NCBI GenBank assembly: GCA_023150375.1 | Contig: JAKLLA010000014.1 | Location: forward strand, 62,001 to 126,000 | Length of the DNA: 64,000 bases | Direction: 5' to 3' | Origin: Burkholderiaceae bacterium | Lineage (GTDB): Bacteria; Pseudomonadota; Gammaproteobacteria; Burkholderiales; Burkholderiaceae_C | In this document: in pieces, positions 45,710 to 54,966 of the stretch | How positions within the stretch are numbered: the stretch's first letter is position 1 | How the letters are laid out: each line of letters starts with the position of its first letter | The notes under the pieces: model-generated | Told to the model about the DNA's origin: nothing | Seen by the model: only the letters and a program-made list of their open reading frames with translations | Database searches by the model: none | Position numbers and translations under genes: made by a program

Positions 45710-46771
45710 ATGCAACCCGTGCGCCTCGGACGCAGCGACCTGCAGGTCACCCCCATCTGCCTGGGCACCATGACTTTCGGCGAACAGGTCGACGAGCCCC
45801 TCGCCCATGCCATCCTCGACCGGGCCCTCGAGCGCGGCGTGAACTTCCTCGACACCGCCGAGATGTACGCCGTGCCTTCCCGGCGCGAGACTTACGGCGC
45901 CACCGAGACCATCCTCGGCCGCTGGTTCGCCGGCCGCCCGGGCGTGCGGCAGAAGGTCGTGCTGGCCAGCAAGGTCGCCGGCCCCTCGCGCGGCATGGAC
46001 TGGATCCGCGGCGGCAGCCCGGACCTGCGCGCCGAGGACATCGTCACCGCCTGCGAGGACAGCCTGCGCCGTCTGCAGACCGACGTGATCGACCTCTACC
46101 AGATCCACTGGCCGGTGCGCTACGTGCCGATGTTCGGCGCCCTGTATTTCGAGCCGCGCAAGGTGCGGCCCTGCAGCGGCATCGACGAGCAGCTCGAGGG
46201 CCTGCAGCGCCTGGTGCAGGCGGGCAAGGTGCGCGCGGTCGGCCTGTCCAACGAGACGCCCTACGGCCTGTGCGAGTTCGTGCGCGTGGCCGAAGCCGCC
46301 GGCCTGCCGCGCGTGGTCAGCGTGCAGAACCCCTACTGCCTGATCAACCGCAGCGTCGACAACGGCCTGGACGAGGCCCTGCACCACCTGGGCGTGGCGC
46401 TGCTGGCCTACTCGCCGCTGGGCTTCGGCCTGCTCACCGGCAAGTACGACGCGGTGGGCCTGAACGACGCGCAGGTCCGCCCCGGCCGCATGGCCCTGTA
46501 CGACAGCATGAAGGCGCAGCGCTGGGGCCGCCCCGAGGCCCTGGAGGCCGCGCGGGCCTACAACGCCCTGGCGCGCGAGCAGGGCCTGACCCCCACCCAG
46601 CTGGCGCTGGCCTTCTGCTACCGCCGCTGGAACGTGGCCAGTACCATCATCGGCGTGACCAGCATCGCCCAGCTCGACGAGAACCTCGACGCCTGGAGCA
46701 CCGAACTCCCGCCCGAGCTGCTGCAGCGCATCGACGCGATCCGCTGGCAGCACCGCGACCCGGCGCAGTGA
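45710..46771 (+). CDS. aldo/keto reductase (Tas-like)
   Basis: 353-residue NADPH-dependent TIM-barrel oxidoreductase. Catalytic tetrad segments are present: FLDTAEMY (Asp, Tyr), VLASKVAG (Lys) and YQIHWP (His); the cofactor-binding C-terminus has STIIGVTSIAQLDENL. The long form with RRETYGATETILGRWF resembles E. coli Tas. Substrate unknown. It is divergently placed against the large outer-membrane gene, 170 bases apart. Confidence 0.92.
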   Translation: MQPVRLGRSDLQVTPICLGTMTFGEQVDEPLAHAILDRALERGVNFLDTAEMYAVPSRRETYGATETILGRWFAGRPGVRQKVVLASKVAGPSRGMDWIRGGSPDLRAEDIVTACEDSLRRLQTDVIDLYQIHWPVRYVPMFGALYFEPRKVRPCSGIDEQLEGLQRLVQAGKVRAVGLSNETPYGLCEFVRVAEAAGLPRVVSVQNPYCLINRSVDNGLDEALHHLGVALLAYSPLGFGLLTGKYDAVGLNDAQVRPGRMALYDSMKAQRWGRPEALEAARAYNALAREQGLTPTQLALAFCYRRWNVASTIIGVTSIAQLDENLDAWSTELPPELLQRIDAIRWQHRDPAQ

Positions 46772-46838
46772 GGTCGCCGGGCCGAATGGCCTTCGGGGTC
46801 CGGCGGTCCGCCGGCCCCGCCCACCGGAGCTTCCCGCC

Positions 46839-47306
46839 ATGCCGATCGTCACTCCCGCCCAGCAGGCCGTCGAAGAATGGCGCGACGCCGGCCAGGCGCT
46901 GCCCAACCGGGACGGCTGGATCAGCGAGCCTGCCGGGCTGACCCAGTTCGGCGCCTTCGTGCAGCTGCTGCAGCCCGGGGCGCGCAGCGCGCTGCCGCAC
47001 TGGCACCGCGACGAGGACGAGCTGGTCTACCTGCTCGAAGGCGAGCTGACCCTGGTCGAAGGCGAGCGGCAGACCCGGCTGCAGCCCGGCGACGCGGCGG
47101 CCTTCCGCGCCGGCGTGCCGCTGCCGCACTGCCTGTGGAACCACAGCGACCTGCCGGCGCGCTGCCTGGTGGTGGGCACGCGCGCGCGCACCGACCGCAT
47201 CACCTACCCGCAGCACGACCGCCTGCTGCACCGCGACCGCAGCCGGGGGGAAGACGTCTGGACCGACGCGGCCGGTCGCCCCGCGGACAACCCCTATGCC
47301 GATTGA
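46839..47306 (+). CDS. cupin-domain protein
   Basis: 155 residues with both cupin motifs: SALPHWHRDEDELVYLLEGE (metal His/His/Glu) and PGDAAAFRAGVPLPHCLWNHSD (metal His). A single-domain cupin of the XRE-less, small-enzyme type; function open. Its stop overlaps the start of the acetyltransferase gene by 11 bases. Confidence 0.88.
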   Translation: MPIVTPAQQAVEEWRDAGQALPNRDGWISEPAGLTQFGAFVQLLQPGARSALPHWHRDEDELVYLLEGELTLVEGERQTRLQPGDAAAFRAGVPLPHCLWNHSDLPARCLVVGTRARTDRITYPQHDRLLHRDRSRGEDVWTDAAGRPADNPYAD

Positions 47307-47763
47307 GCCGTCGTCCGGCCCGGCCGGGGTCTTCCTGAGCGTGCACGACGGCGACCTGCCGGCGCAGGCCGTCGAGGTCGTCGACGCGGGGCTGGGCCGC
47401 TTCAACGAGGGCGCCGCGCCGCTCGAGCAGGTGCGGCCGCTGGCCTGCTTCGCGCATGCCGGCGAAGGTGGTCCGCCGATCGGCGGGGCGGTCGGGCGGC
47501 GCTGGGGCGAGTGCTGCGAGCTGCAGCAGCTGTGGGTGCAGCCCGAGGCGCGCGGCCGCGGCCTGGGCACGCGGCTGCTGCGTGCCTTCGAGGCCCGGGC
47601 GCAGGCCTGTGGCTGCCGGCAGGTCTACCTCGAGACCTGGAGCTTCCAGGCCCGGCCCTTCTATGCCGCGCTGGGTTACGAGGTGCTGCTGGAGCTGCGC
47701 GGCTACGGCCCCGGCCTGGCGAAGTACACGATGCGGCGCTGGCTCGGCGCCCCGGCCGGGTGA
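47296..47763 (+). CDS. GNAT-family N-acetyltransferase
   Basis: 155 residues with the acetyl-CoA loop LQQLWVQPEARGRGLGTRLLRAFE (about 76-98) and the C-terminal YLETWSFQARPFYAALGYEV typical of the fold. Translationally overlapping with the cupin gene upstream, suggesting the two act on related small molecules, though this is inference. Confidence 0.88.
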   Translation: MPIEPSSGPAGVFLSVHDGDLPAQAVEVVDAGLGRFNEGAAPLEQVRPLACFAHAGEGGPPIGGAVGRRWGECCELQQLWVQPEARGRGLGTRLLRAFEARAQACGCRQVYLETWSFQARPFYAALGYEVLLELRGYGPGLAKYTMRRWLGAPAG

Positions 47764-47789
47764 GGCCGCATCGGCGCCCGCCGCGTCCC

Positions 47790-47795
47790 TATACT
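47790..47795 (+). promoter_or_regulatory. possible -10 element for DUF805 gene
   Basis: TATACT, 40 bases before the DUF805 start, in the short gap after the GNAT gene. No good -35 match was found. Confidence 0.35.
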
Positions 47796-47834
47796 GGCGC
47801 GACCTGCCCGCAGCAGGATCACCGGAGAGTGGAG

Positions 47835-48212
47835 ATGTCCTGGTTCGTCGCCGTCCTTCGGCAGTACGCCACCTTTCGGGGGCGGGCAGGCCGTCGCGAG
47901 TTCTGGTCCTTCGCGCTGGTCTATCTGCTCATCGCCCTCGTGCTGGCGCTGCTGGACGACATCGCCGGCACCGGCGACGGCCGTGCCGGCGGCGGGCTGC
48001 TGAGCAGCCTGTTCGCGCTGGGCACGCTGCTGCCCTCGCTGGCGGTGGCGGTGCGGCGCCTGCACGACACCGGCCGTTCCGGTGGGTGGCTGCTGCTCCT
48101 GCTCGTGCCGGTGATCGGCTGGCTCCTGCTGCTGCTGCTCTTCGCGCTGAAGGGCAGCGAACCGGGTGACAACGCCTACGGCCGCCATCCGTCGCTCGAG
48201 CCGCAGCCCTGA
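47835..48212 (+). CDS. DUF805 inner-membrane protein
   Basis: 125 residues with the DUF805 signatures YATFRGRAGRREFWSF at the start and VRRLHDTGRSGGWLLL in the middle, and three or four membrane helices. GGAG at 47831 region precedes the ATG closely. Members of this family are small integral membrane proteins of unknown role. Confidence 0.88.
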   Translation: MSWFVAVLRQYATFRGRAGRREFWSFALVYLLIALVLALLDDIAGTGDGRAGGGLLSSLFALGTLLPSLAVAVRRLHDTGRSGGWLLLLLVPVIGWLLLLLLFALKGSEPGDNAYGRHPSLEPQP

Positions 48213-48266
48213 TTGCTGCGCCTGCGCCCACGGCGCGGGGCCTCCCCGGTCGGGCGATGGACTGGC

Positions 48267-48926
48267 TCACTCGTCCTGAACCGTCCAGCCTCGCGCCACC
48301 GCCACGGCACGCAGCCGCTCGTCCGGCCGCACCGCCACCGGCTGCTGCACGGCCTCCAGCAGCGGCAGGTCGCTGGCAGCGTCGCTGTAGAAGGCGCTGA
48401 AGGCGCAGTCGGCCAGCCGGGGGGCCTGCCGGCGCGCCAGCCAGGCTTCCACGTGGGTGACCTTGTGCGGGCCCCAGCAGGGCTCGCCGATCGCCTCGCC
48501 GGTGAGGTGGCCGGCGGCGTCGCGCGCCGCTTCGGTGGCAATCAGGTCGTGCAGGCCGAAATGCCGCGCAAACACTTCGGCGATGAAGCGGGTGGTGGCG
48601 GTGACCAGCACACAGTGGTGGCCGGCGTCACGGTGACGGGCCACCAGCGCGCGGGACGAGGCCGGCAGCCGGGGCGACACCGCGGCGGCAAAGCCCTGCG
48701 CCAGGCGCGCCAGGTCCGCCTGCGCGAGGTGGGCGATGGGTGCGACCGTGGCGCGGTGCAGGCTGTGGATGTCCTGCCGGCCGGCGACGTATTCGCGGCA
48801 GAGGTCCAGGTGGCGCTGCGGCGCGTCGGCCGGCAGCACGCCCTGGGTGGCCAGCCACTCGGTCCAGGCCAGGCCGCTGTCGAAGGGGATCAGCGTGTGG
48901 TCCAGGTCGAACAGGGCCAGTCGCAT
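48267..48926 (-). CDS. HAD-superfamily (IB) phosphatase-like hydrolase
   Basis: 219 residues from ATG 48926. HAD motifs: LFDLDHTLIPFDS (nucleophile Asp 6, acid Asp 8), LVTATTRF (motif II Thr), GPHKVTHVEAWL (motif III Lys) and FYSDAASDLPLLEAV (motif IV Asp pair). Resembles SerB-like HAD-IB enzymes. It is the last gene of the fhc-fae-pabBC run, so it may dephosphorylate a C1-cofactor precursor, but that is only positional inference. Confidence 0.88.
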   Translation of the reverse strand: MRLALFDLDHTLIPFDSGLAWTEWLATQGVLPADAPQRHLDLCREYVAGRQDIHSLHRATVAPIAHLAQADLARLAQGFAAAVSPRLPASSRALVARHRDAGHHCVLVTATTRFIAEVFARHFGLHDLIATEAARDAAGHLTGEAIGEPCWGPHKVTHVEAWLARRQAPRLADCAFSAFYSDAASDLPLLEAVQQPVAVRPDERLRAVAVARGWTVQDE

Positions 48927-48942
48927 GGGCGCGGACCGCGGT

Positions 48943-50886
48943 TCAGCCGGCCTGGGTCGCTGCATCGGCCGGGAACGGGTCGGCGAGTCGACCCGGCGCC
49001 AGCTCGGCGCGCAGCACCCCGCGCAGCGCATTGCTGACCCAGATCGCCTCGGCGCGCTGCAGGTCGGCCAGCGTCAAGGTGCGCTCGCCGGCCGCCACCA
49101 GCGGGTCGGCCAGGAGCTGGGCACGCATCACGCCGGGCAGGGCGCCGTCGCTCACCGGCGGGGTCCACCAGCGGCCGTCCAGGCGCAGGAAGACGCTGCT
49201 GCGCCCGCCCTCCACCAGCCGGCCGTCGCGGGTGAGGAACAGGCTGTCGAAGGCGCCCTGCGCCTCGGCGGCCGCCACACCCGCGTCGTAGTGCGCGCGC
49301 AGCGTGGTCTTGAAGGCCGCCAGCGGTGCGGCGTCGGGCAGGCGCTGCGGCGAGACGATCAGCCGCACCGGCCCGCCCCGCACGCCGTCGCGCTCGGCGG
49401 GCAGCGGCGCCAGCGCGGCCTGGCGCAGGCTGAGCCGGCCGTCGTGCGCCAGCGCCAGGCGCAGCCGGGTCGGGCCGGCCAGCGCCTGCGCCGCTTCGTC
49501 CAGCAGCGCGCGGGCCGCTTCGGCGTCGAAGGCGAAACCCAGCGCCTGCGCGCTGCGCGCCAGCCGCGCCAGGTGCTCGTCGCGCAGCGCGATGCCGTAG
49601 TGCGGCTCGCCGCGCATCGTCTCGAAGAGCTCGAAGCCCGGGTCCAGTGCGGTGAGGAAGCGCGCCTTCAGCCGGCACTCGGCACGCTCGTCGGCGGCCA
49701 CGCTGTCCATCACGATGCCGGCGCCCACGCCCAGGCGCAGGGGGCGCAGGCCGTCGCGCGCCTCGCCCAGGGTCAGGGTGCGGATCGCGACGTTGAGGCA
49801 GAAGTCCTCGCAGCGCTGATCGGGGTCGGCGGGGGCGTCCACCCAACCGATCGCGCCGCAGTACAGCCCGCGCGGCGCGCTCTCCAGCCGCTCGATCCAG
49901 TGCATCGTGCGCCGCTTGGGCGCGCCGGTGATCGAGCCGCAGGGGAAGGTGGCGCGCAGCAGCGCCGGCAGGTCCGCCGCCGGCTGCAGCCGGGCCATCA
50001 CGGTGGAGGTCATCTGGAACAGCGTGGCGTAGGGCTCGATCTCGAAGAGCTGCGGCACCCGCACCGAGCCGATCAGCGCGATGCGGCCCAGGTCGTTGCG
50101 CAGCAGGTCGACGATCATCAGGTTCTCGGCCCGGTTCTTGATGTCGCCGGCCAGCTCGCGGGCGGTCTCGCTGTCGCCCAGCGGGTCGCCGGCCACGCGG
50201 CGGGCGGTGCCCTTCATCGGCCGGGCGGTGACGACGCCGGCCTCGTGGCGCAGGAAGAGCTCGGGCGAGCGGCTCAGCACCCAGCGCCGCGCGTCGTCGG
50301 CGCGCGCGGGCAGGGCGATCAGCGCGCCGTAGGGCACCGGCTGGCGCTCGCGCAGGCGGCGGTACAGCGCGATGGGCTCGCCCCAGGCCTGGCCGTCGAG
50401 GCGGTAGGTGTAGTTGACCTGGTAGGTCTCGCCATCGGCGATGGCGGCGTGGATGGCCGCGATGGCGGCGTCGAAGGCCGCGTCGTCCACGCTCGGTGTC
50501 AGGCCCAGCGTGCCGGCCGGGGCGTGATCGCAGTCCTGCTCCGTCAGCCAGGCGCTGACGGCGTCGGCCGACAGCCGCTGCAGCCGGCGGAACATCAGCA
50601 CCCGCAGCGCGGCCGGCTCCTCGCTGCGCGACGGCCGGTGCGCGGCGCCGATCAGCCGGGCGCCCCACTCGTAGTCGGCCAGCAGCACGGCGTGAAGAGG
50701 CTCCGCTGCTGCTCCTCGGCCGCGCAGGTCGGCCTGCACCGCCGCCCAGGTGGCGGCCAGATCGGCCGGGTCAGTGCAGCGGTGCTCGCGCACGAAGCCG
50801 GTGTACAGCCGGCTGGTCGGCGCGGCATCGCTGGCCCCGGCGTCGTCGAGCAGGGCAAAGGGTGCGGTGAGGGGGCGCAGGGTCAT
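48943..50886 (-). CDS. pabB: aminodeoxychorismate synthase I fused to 4-amino-4-deoxychorismate lyase
   Basis: 647 residues. The PabB half (about 1-390) has DGETYQVNYTYRL, SRSPELFL, RPMKGTARR, ENLMIVDLLRNDLGRI and CGSITGAPKRRTM of chorismate-using enzymes; the PabC half (about 410-647) has FELFETMRGEPHYG, FKTTLRAHYD (PLP Lys) and VEGGRSSVF. It makes p-aminobenzoate, a precursor of both folate and methanopterin. ATG 50886 overlaps the fae stop (ATGA). Confidence 0.93.
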   Translation of the reverse strand: MTLRPLTAPFALLDDAGASDAAPTSRLYTGFVREHRCTDPADLAATWAAVQADLRGRGAAAEPLHAVLLADYEWGARLIGAAHRPSRSEEPAALRVLMFRRLQRLSADAVSAWLTEQDCDHAPAGTLGLTPSVDDAAFDAAIAAIHAAIADGETYQVNYTYRLDGQAWGEPIALYRRLRERQPVPYGALIALPARADDARRWVLSRSPELFLRHEAGVVTARPMKGTARRVAGDPLGDSETARELAGDIKNRAENLMIVDLLRNDLGRIALIGSVRVPQLFEIEPYATLFQMTSTVMARLQPAADLPALLRATFPCGSITGAPKRRTMHWIERLESAPRGLYCGAIGWVDAPADPDQRCEDFCLNVAIRTLTLGEARDGLRPLRLGVGAGIVMDSVAADERAECRLKARFLTALDPGFELFETMRGEPHYGIALRDEHLARLARSAQALGFAFDAEAARALLDEAAQALAGPTRLRLALAHDGRLSLRQAALAPLPAERDGVRGGPVRLIVSPQRLPDAAPLAAFKTTLRAHYDAGVAAAEAQGAFDSLFLTRDGRLVEGGRSSVFLRLDGRWWTPPVSDGALPGVMRAQLLADPLVAAGERTLTLADLQRAEAIWVSNALRGVLRAELAPGRLADPFPADAATQAG

Positions 50887-51431
50887 CGATCCCAATCGTT
50901 CATGTCATGTTTGATGGTCGCACGGTTGGCAATGAGTTCGTCGATCGTGGGTTCGTTGTGGAGTGCCCGCTCGAGCGCCAGCTTGGTGGCCTCGTAGTTG
51001 GTGCGGTACATGTCCTTCTTGTCGAGGTTCGGGTCCTGGGCGCAGCGCGGGTCGATCCAGACCAGGCTGACGATGCACAGCTCGTCGACCAGCTCGCGCG
51101 GGATGATGCCCTCGATCACGCAGTCCAGCACCGCGTCGGCGGTGGCGCTCTGCACCACGCCGCCGAACAGGTCGATGTTGGCCATGTCCTTGAGCGTCAC
51201 CTTCGGCACGGTGATCGTGGCCGGGCGCACCAGCTGGTTGCAGGCGCGGATCGCGAACATCGCGGTGTGGCCCTTGCTCTGCGCCATCATGTTGGCGAAG
51301 GCCTGGCCGACCGGGCCGTCGACGCGGCCGATCAGGATCTCGGGCATCGCGTCGGTGAACTGGCCCTCGGCGGCCAGCACGGTGGCTTCTCCGGCATGGA
51401 AGGTGTAGGGCAGGGCGCGGTGGTGGCTCAT
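50883..51431 (-). CDS. fae: formaldehyde-activating enzyme homologue with Met at the catalytic His position
   Basis: 182 residues that match Fae along the whole length: GPVGQAFANMM, FAIRACNQLVRPATITVPKVTLKDM, DLFGGVVQSATADAVLDCVIEGIIP, YRTNYEATKLALERAL. Fae condenses formaldehyde with H4MPT. The first strand, VAHIDLIIG in Methylobacterium, here reads DAMPEILIG, so the conserved His proposed to take part in catalysis is Met 29. The protein may be a paralogue with another role such as formaldehyde sensing. It lies between fhcC and pabBC. Confidence 0.9.
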   Translation of the reverse strand: MSHHRALPYTFHAGEATVLAAEGQFTDAMPEILIGRVDGPVGQAFANMMAQSKGHTAMFAIRACNQLVRPATITVPKVTLKDMANIDLFGGVVQSATADAVLDCVIEGIIPRELVDELCIVSLVWIDPRCAQDPNLDKKDMYRTNYEATKLALERALHNEPTIDELIANRATIKHDMNDWDR

Positions 51432-51479
51432 CGGGTCTCCGGTGGGGGTGAAAGCGTGCGTTCGAATCGGGCGCAGATC

Positions 51480-52331
51480 TCAGCGCGGCAGCAGCCACTC
51501 GCCGTGGCCGTCCACCGCCAGGTCGCCGCGCCAGCGCTGCGGGCGCCGCGCGGGCAGGTCGGCCAGTCGATCGGCCAGCGGCTGACCCGCGAAGTGCTGG
51601 CGGCCCAGCCGGGCGAGGTCGCGGGCGAAGAGCTGCCAGAACACGGCCGCGTCGCCCTGGCCGGGCACGAAGGTGGGGGGCGGCTCGGGCGCCGCGTCCG
51701 GCTGCAGCCAGACCAGGCTGCCGCGGCGCTGCCCGTAGCCGGGGTGCGCGCCGGCACGACCGCCCAGCAGCGCGCTGCCGGCCACCAGGCGGGAGGCGGC
51801 GAAGTCGCCCACGTCGCCAGCGACGATGACGCTGCCGCGGCGCATGCGGTCGCCGAGCCGGTCGCCGGCGCGGCCGTGGATGCAGATCAGCCCGCCGCGC
51901 ATGCCGTCCATGCTGCCCGGCAGGGGGCTGGCGACGAAGTGGCCGGCGTCGCCCTCGATGTGCAGCTCGCCGCCGGCCATCTCCACGCCGGCCAGGTCGC
52001 CGGCCGAGCCGCGCACGCGGATCGTGCCCGCGCGCATCGTGCTGCCGAGGTGGTCGCCTACCGGGCCGTCGACGAGGATGTCCCCGCCGTCCAGGCCCCA
52101 GCCGAGGTGATCGACGCGGGCGAGGTCGCCGATGAGGTGCAGGCTCGGTTGAGCGGCCTCGAACGCCTCGATGTGGAAGCACTCGGCCAGTGGCAGCCAC
52201 TCGCGGCCATGCGCCACCGGCAGGCGCTCGACGGCGGCGAGGTCCAGGGCGGCCAGCGCGCCGGGCAGCACGCCGCGCAGGTCCAGCCGCAGCGGCAGGC
52301 GCTGGCGCAGGGTCAGGCGGTGGCCGTTCAT
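51480..52331 (-). CDS. fhcC: formyltransferase/hydrolase complex subunit C
   Basis: 283-residue homologue of formylmethanofuran dehydrogenase subunit C, with the long run of GxxxGxxxxxG beta-helix repeats (GWGLDGGDILVDGPVGDHLGSTM, GEVEM-like AGVEMAGGELHIEGDAGHF, GLICIHGRAGDRLGDRM). It scaffolds the bacterial FhcABCD complex that hydrolyses formyl-methylofuran to formate. Start ATG 52331 overlaps the fhcD stop by 4 bases. Confidence 0.95.
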   Translation of the reverse strand: MNGHRLTLRQRLPLRLDLRGVLPGALAALDLAAVERLPVAHGREWLPLAECFHIEAFEAAQPSLHLIGDLARVDHLGWGLDGGDILVDGPVGDHLGSTMRAGTIRVRGSAGDLAGVEMAGGELHIEGDAGHFVASPLPGSMDGMRGGLICIHGRAGDRLGDRMRRGSVIVAGDVGDFAASRLVAGSALLGGRAGAHPGYGQRRGSLVWLQPDAAPEPPPTFVPGQGDAAVFWQLFARDLARLGRQHFAGQPLADRLADLPARRPQRWRGDLAVDGHGEWLLPR

Positions 52332-53263
52332 GCCGACGCTCCTTGGGTGGCACCCAGCAAGCGCCGCAGGGGGAAGTGGAAGGGCCCCAGCTTGCCGCCG
52401 TAGTTGCCGGCGGAGATGCGGATCAAGCCACTGTCGGCACCCCGTTCGATGACGGCGTTCATGCCCACGCGCATCGCCTCGCCCACCGCGGCCTCGGTCA
52501 ACCCGTCGATGACGATCTCCATCACGCAGCCGATGCGCTCGTCGAGCTCGCTCTTCGTCGCCAGGCCGACCAGCGTGGGGCAGAAGGCGTCGTTGGTGGA
52601 CGCCATCAGCGCCGGGTACTGGCTGCCCACCTTGGAGCCGGAGCGCACCACGCCGCCGGGGAAGGGCATCACCACGTCCGGCACCCGGCGCATCGCGGCC
52701 ACCGCGGCCTCGGCGGCGTCCAGCGCGGCGTCGGTGTCGCGCGCCAGCAGCAGCAGGTTGCCGCCGCCCACGCCCTTGACCACCGCGGTGGTCTCCTGCG
52801 CGATGAACTCGCCGTCCATCACCGGCACGCGCCAGTAGCGCCGCCCGCCGATCACCTTGCTGGTCTGCCAGCCGTCGCCGAAGAAGCGCAGGTTCTTGCC
52901 CAGGCCGATGGCCTCTCCTTCGTGAATCCCTGCAAAGACCGCTGTCGTCGGGCAAGTCAGCACGCACTGGCCGACGCGGCGCTCCAGCTGCTTGGCCAGC
53001 TCCTTGCCGCTCATCGCGAAGAGCAGCAGCGCCACGCCGGGCCGGCCGTCGGGCGTCTCGTCGGGGCCCAGCTCGCGCTCGATGCCGGCCTCGCAGCCGC
53101 AGGCGATCACCGAGGTGGCGAAGCCGGTGGCCGTCACCCCGGCATGCCGCGCCCACTCGATGCGGTGCGCGGTGACGACGACGCGCGTGGCCTTCATCGG
53201 GAAGGCCTCGGCAAAGGTGTCGTCCACCGCGATGCCATTGAGAAACAGATCGCCGCCGCTCAT
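52328..53263 (-). CDS. fhcD: formylmethanofuran:H4MPT formyltransferase (FhcD)
   Basis: 311 residues, the full length of Ftr: FAEAFPMKATRVVVTAHRIEWARHAG at the N-terminus, FGDGWQTSK, MPFPGGVVRSGSKVGSQYPALMASTNDAFCPTL, RISAGNYGGKLGPFHFPLRRL at the end. It moves the formyl group between H4MPT and methylofuran as part of the Fhc complex. Coupled by 4-base overlaps to fhcA and fhcC. Confidence 0.96.
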   Translation of the reverse strand: MSGGDLFLNGIAVDDTFAEAFPMKATRVVVTAHRIEWARHAGVTATGFATSVIACGCEAGIERELGPDETPDGRPGVALLLFAMSGKELAKQLERRVGQCVLTCPTTAVFAGIHEGEAIGLGKNLRFFGDGWQTSKVIGGRRYWRVPVMDGEFIAQETTAVVKGVGGGNLLLLARDTDAALDAAEAAVAAMRRVPDVVMPFPGGVVRSGSKVGSQYPALMASTNDAFCPTLVGLATKSELDERIGCVMEIVIDGLTEAAVGEAMRVGMNAVIERGADSGLIRISAGNYGGKLGPFHFPLRRLLGATQGASA

Positions 53264-54966
53264 GTCGCCGCCCCCTCGAAGCAGGCCGTGGGCAGCAGCC
53301 GCCCGCCGCGGCAGCAGGCGCAGAGCTCGTCGTGGCCGATTTCCAGGTGCTGCGGGTGCACCGAGCCGTTGCGCGCCATGCGCTGGCGCAGTGCTTCAGC
53401 GAAACCGGTGTCCCGCTCGTCGTCGAAGCGCGGTGTCACGAAGTGCGTGCCACCCACCGGTGTGGCGGTGATGCGCCCGGCGCGGGCCACCACCCGGCCG
53501 TCCTTGAACACCCACTCCGGCGTGGTGAACATGCGCTCGCGGTCAGTGGGGTCGTCGCGGTAGACGGCGATGTCCGCCGCGGCGCCCACGCCCAGGTGGC
53601 CGCGGTCGGTCAGGCCCAGCAGCTTCGCCGGGGCAGCGCGGGTCATCACCGCGATCTCCTGCAGCGTCAGTTCGCGCTTCAGGTCCTTCAGCGCCGAATT
53701 CGCGGCGACGTCCGGGTGCAGGCGGGCGAGCTGTTCCTCGCGGAAGGGGCGGTCCATCAGCAGGCGGATCAGGTGCGGGTAGCTGGTGAAGGGCGCGCCG
53801 TTGGGGTGGTCGGTGGTCAGCACCACCTGCCAGGGGTTGCGCACCGACAGGAAGATCTCCAGCCCGATGGCCCACTGCAGCGCGTTGACGTAGCTTTTTT
53901 CCTGGTAGCGGAAGGGCACCACGCCGCAGCCGGCCTCGCACTCGATGTCCGCGCCGATCCACTTGCGCGGGCTGGCCAGCCCGGCGTTGGCGTGCTGGCG
54001 CATCGTGTCGCCCGAGGCGGTGACCGTCTGGCCGAAGAGGATCTGGCCGACGTCGATGGACAGCTGCGGCCGCGTGTTCACCGCCTCCACCAGCTGCAGC
54101 GCGGCCGACGAGAACTTCTTCGGCCCTTCCTTGCCGTAGGCGTGGAACTGCACATGCGTCAGGTGCGCCGGCAGCCCTTCGAGGGCGTCGATGGTGGCCA
54201 GCGTGCTGGCGATGTTGCCGGCCACGCCCAGGTTGCTGCCGTGGATGTGCAGCGGGTGCGGCACGCCCAGGTCGGTCAGCCCGCGCGCCAGCGCCTGCAC
54301 CACCTGCCGCGGGGTGACGCCCCAGTGCACATGCGATTCGTCGACGTCCAGCTTGCGCTGGTGGTACTTGAAGGCGGAGATGCCGGCCGGGTTGACCACC
54401 TTGATGCCCATGGCCTTGGTGGCCTGCAGCGTCCAGCCGATCAGGTCGCGGATCTCCTCGGGCGGCGCGCCTTCGGCCAGGCGCTGCAGGAAGTGCTCGT
54501 CGTTGCCCAGCAGCACATAGGCGCCGTGGTCGAGGATGGGGGTGTCGCCCATCTCCATGTGGGCCTGCCGGGCGTTGGCCGCCAGCATCGCCGGCTCGAA
54601 GGCCGCCGTGTAGCCCATCTGCACGTAGCGGTAGCCGGTGGCCAGCGTGCCGGGGGTGGCGTGGCCGCAGGAGACCAGCTCCAGCGGGTTGTCGCTCACC
54701 GCACAAGGTTTGCTGCCCACCATGCGGTCGCGGTGGTCCTCCGGCAGCAGCAGGCGCGCCAGGTTGACCTTGCCGCCGCCGATGTGGCTGTGCAGGTCGA
54801 TGCCACCGGCCATGACGATGCAGCCGCTGGCGTCGATCACCTCGGCGGGCGGTTCGTCGGGAATCGCCACGAGGCGGCCGTCCTGGATCGCCAGGTCGCG
54901 GACCTCGCCATCGACGCCGTTCGTCGGGTCGTGCAGCCGGCCGCCGCGCAGCAGGGTCCAGGTCAT
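53260..54966 (-). CDS. fhcA: formyltransferase/hydrolase complex subunit A
   Basis: 568-residue amidohydrolase-fold subunit that hydrolyses formyl-methylofuran to formate. Metal-binding segments: GGIDLHSHIGGGKVN (HxH), MGIKVVNPAGISAFKYH (Lys region), LPHPLHIHGSNLG (His) and TTDHPNGAPFTSYP (Asp). C-terminal FKDGRVVARAGRITATPVGGTHFVTPRFD is typical of FwdA homologues. Overlaps fhcB and fhcD by 4 bases each. Confidence 0.96.
   Translation of the reverse strand: MTWTLLRGGRLHDPTNGVDGEVRDLAIQDGRLVAIPDEPPAEVIDASGCIVMAGGIDLHSHIGGGKVNLARLLLPEDHRDRMVGSKPCAVSDNPLELVSCGHATPGTLATGYRYVQMGYTAAFEPAMLAANARQAHMEMGDTPILDHGAYVLLGNDEHFLQRLAEGAPPEEIRDLIGWTLQATKAMGIKVVNPAGISAFKYHQRKLDVDESHVHWGVTPRQVVQALARGLTDLGVPHPLHIHGSNLGVAGNIASTLATIDALEGLPAHLTHVQFHAYGKEGPKKFSSAALQLVEAVNTRPQLSIDVGQILFGQTVTASGDTMRQHANAGLASPRKWIGADIECEAGCGVVPFRYQEKSYVNALQWAIGLEIFLSVRNPWQVVLTTDHPNGAPFTSYPHLIRLLMDRPFREEQLARLHPDVAANSALKDLKRELTLQEIAVMTRAAPAKLLGLTDRGHLGVGAAADIAVYRDDPTDRERMFTTPEWVFKDGRVVARAGRITATPVGGTHFVTPRFDDERDTGFAEALRQRMARNGSVHPQHLEIGHDELCACCRGGRLLPTACFEGAAT

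Noticed and set aside
42435-45773. Very long open frame on the + strand (over 1100 codons)
   Set aside because: It is antisense to the outer-membrane peptidase-like gene, rich in Arg/Ala/Gly/His, with no recognisable motifs. Long shadow frames are normal at this GC content.
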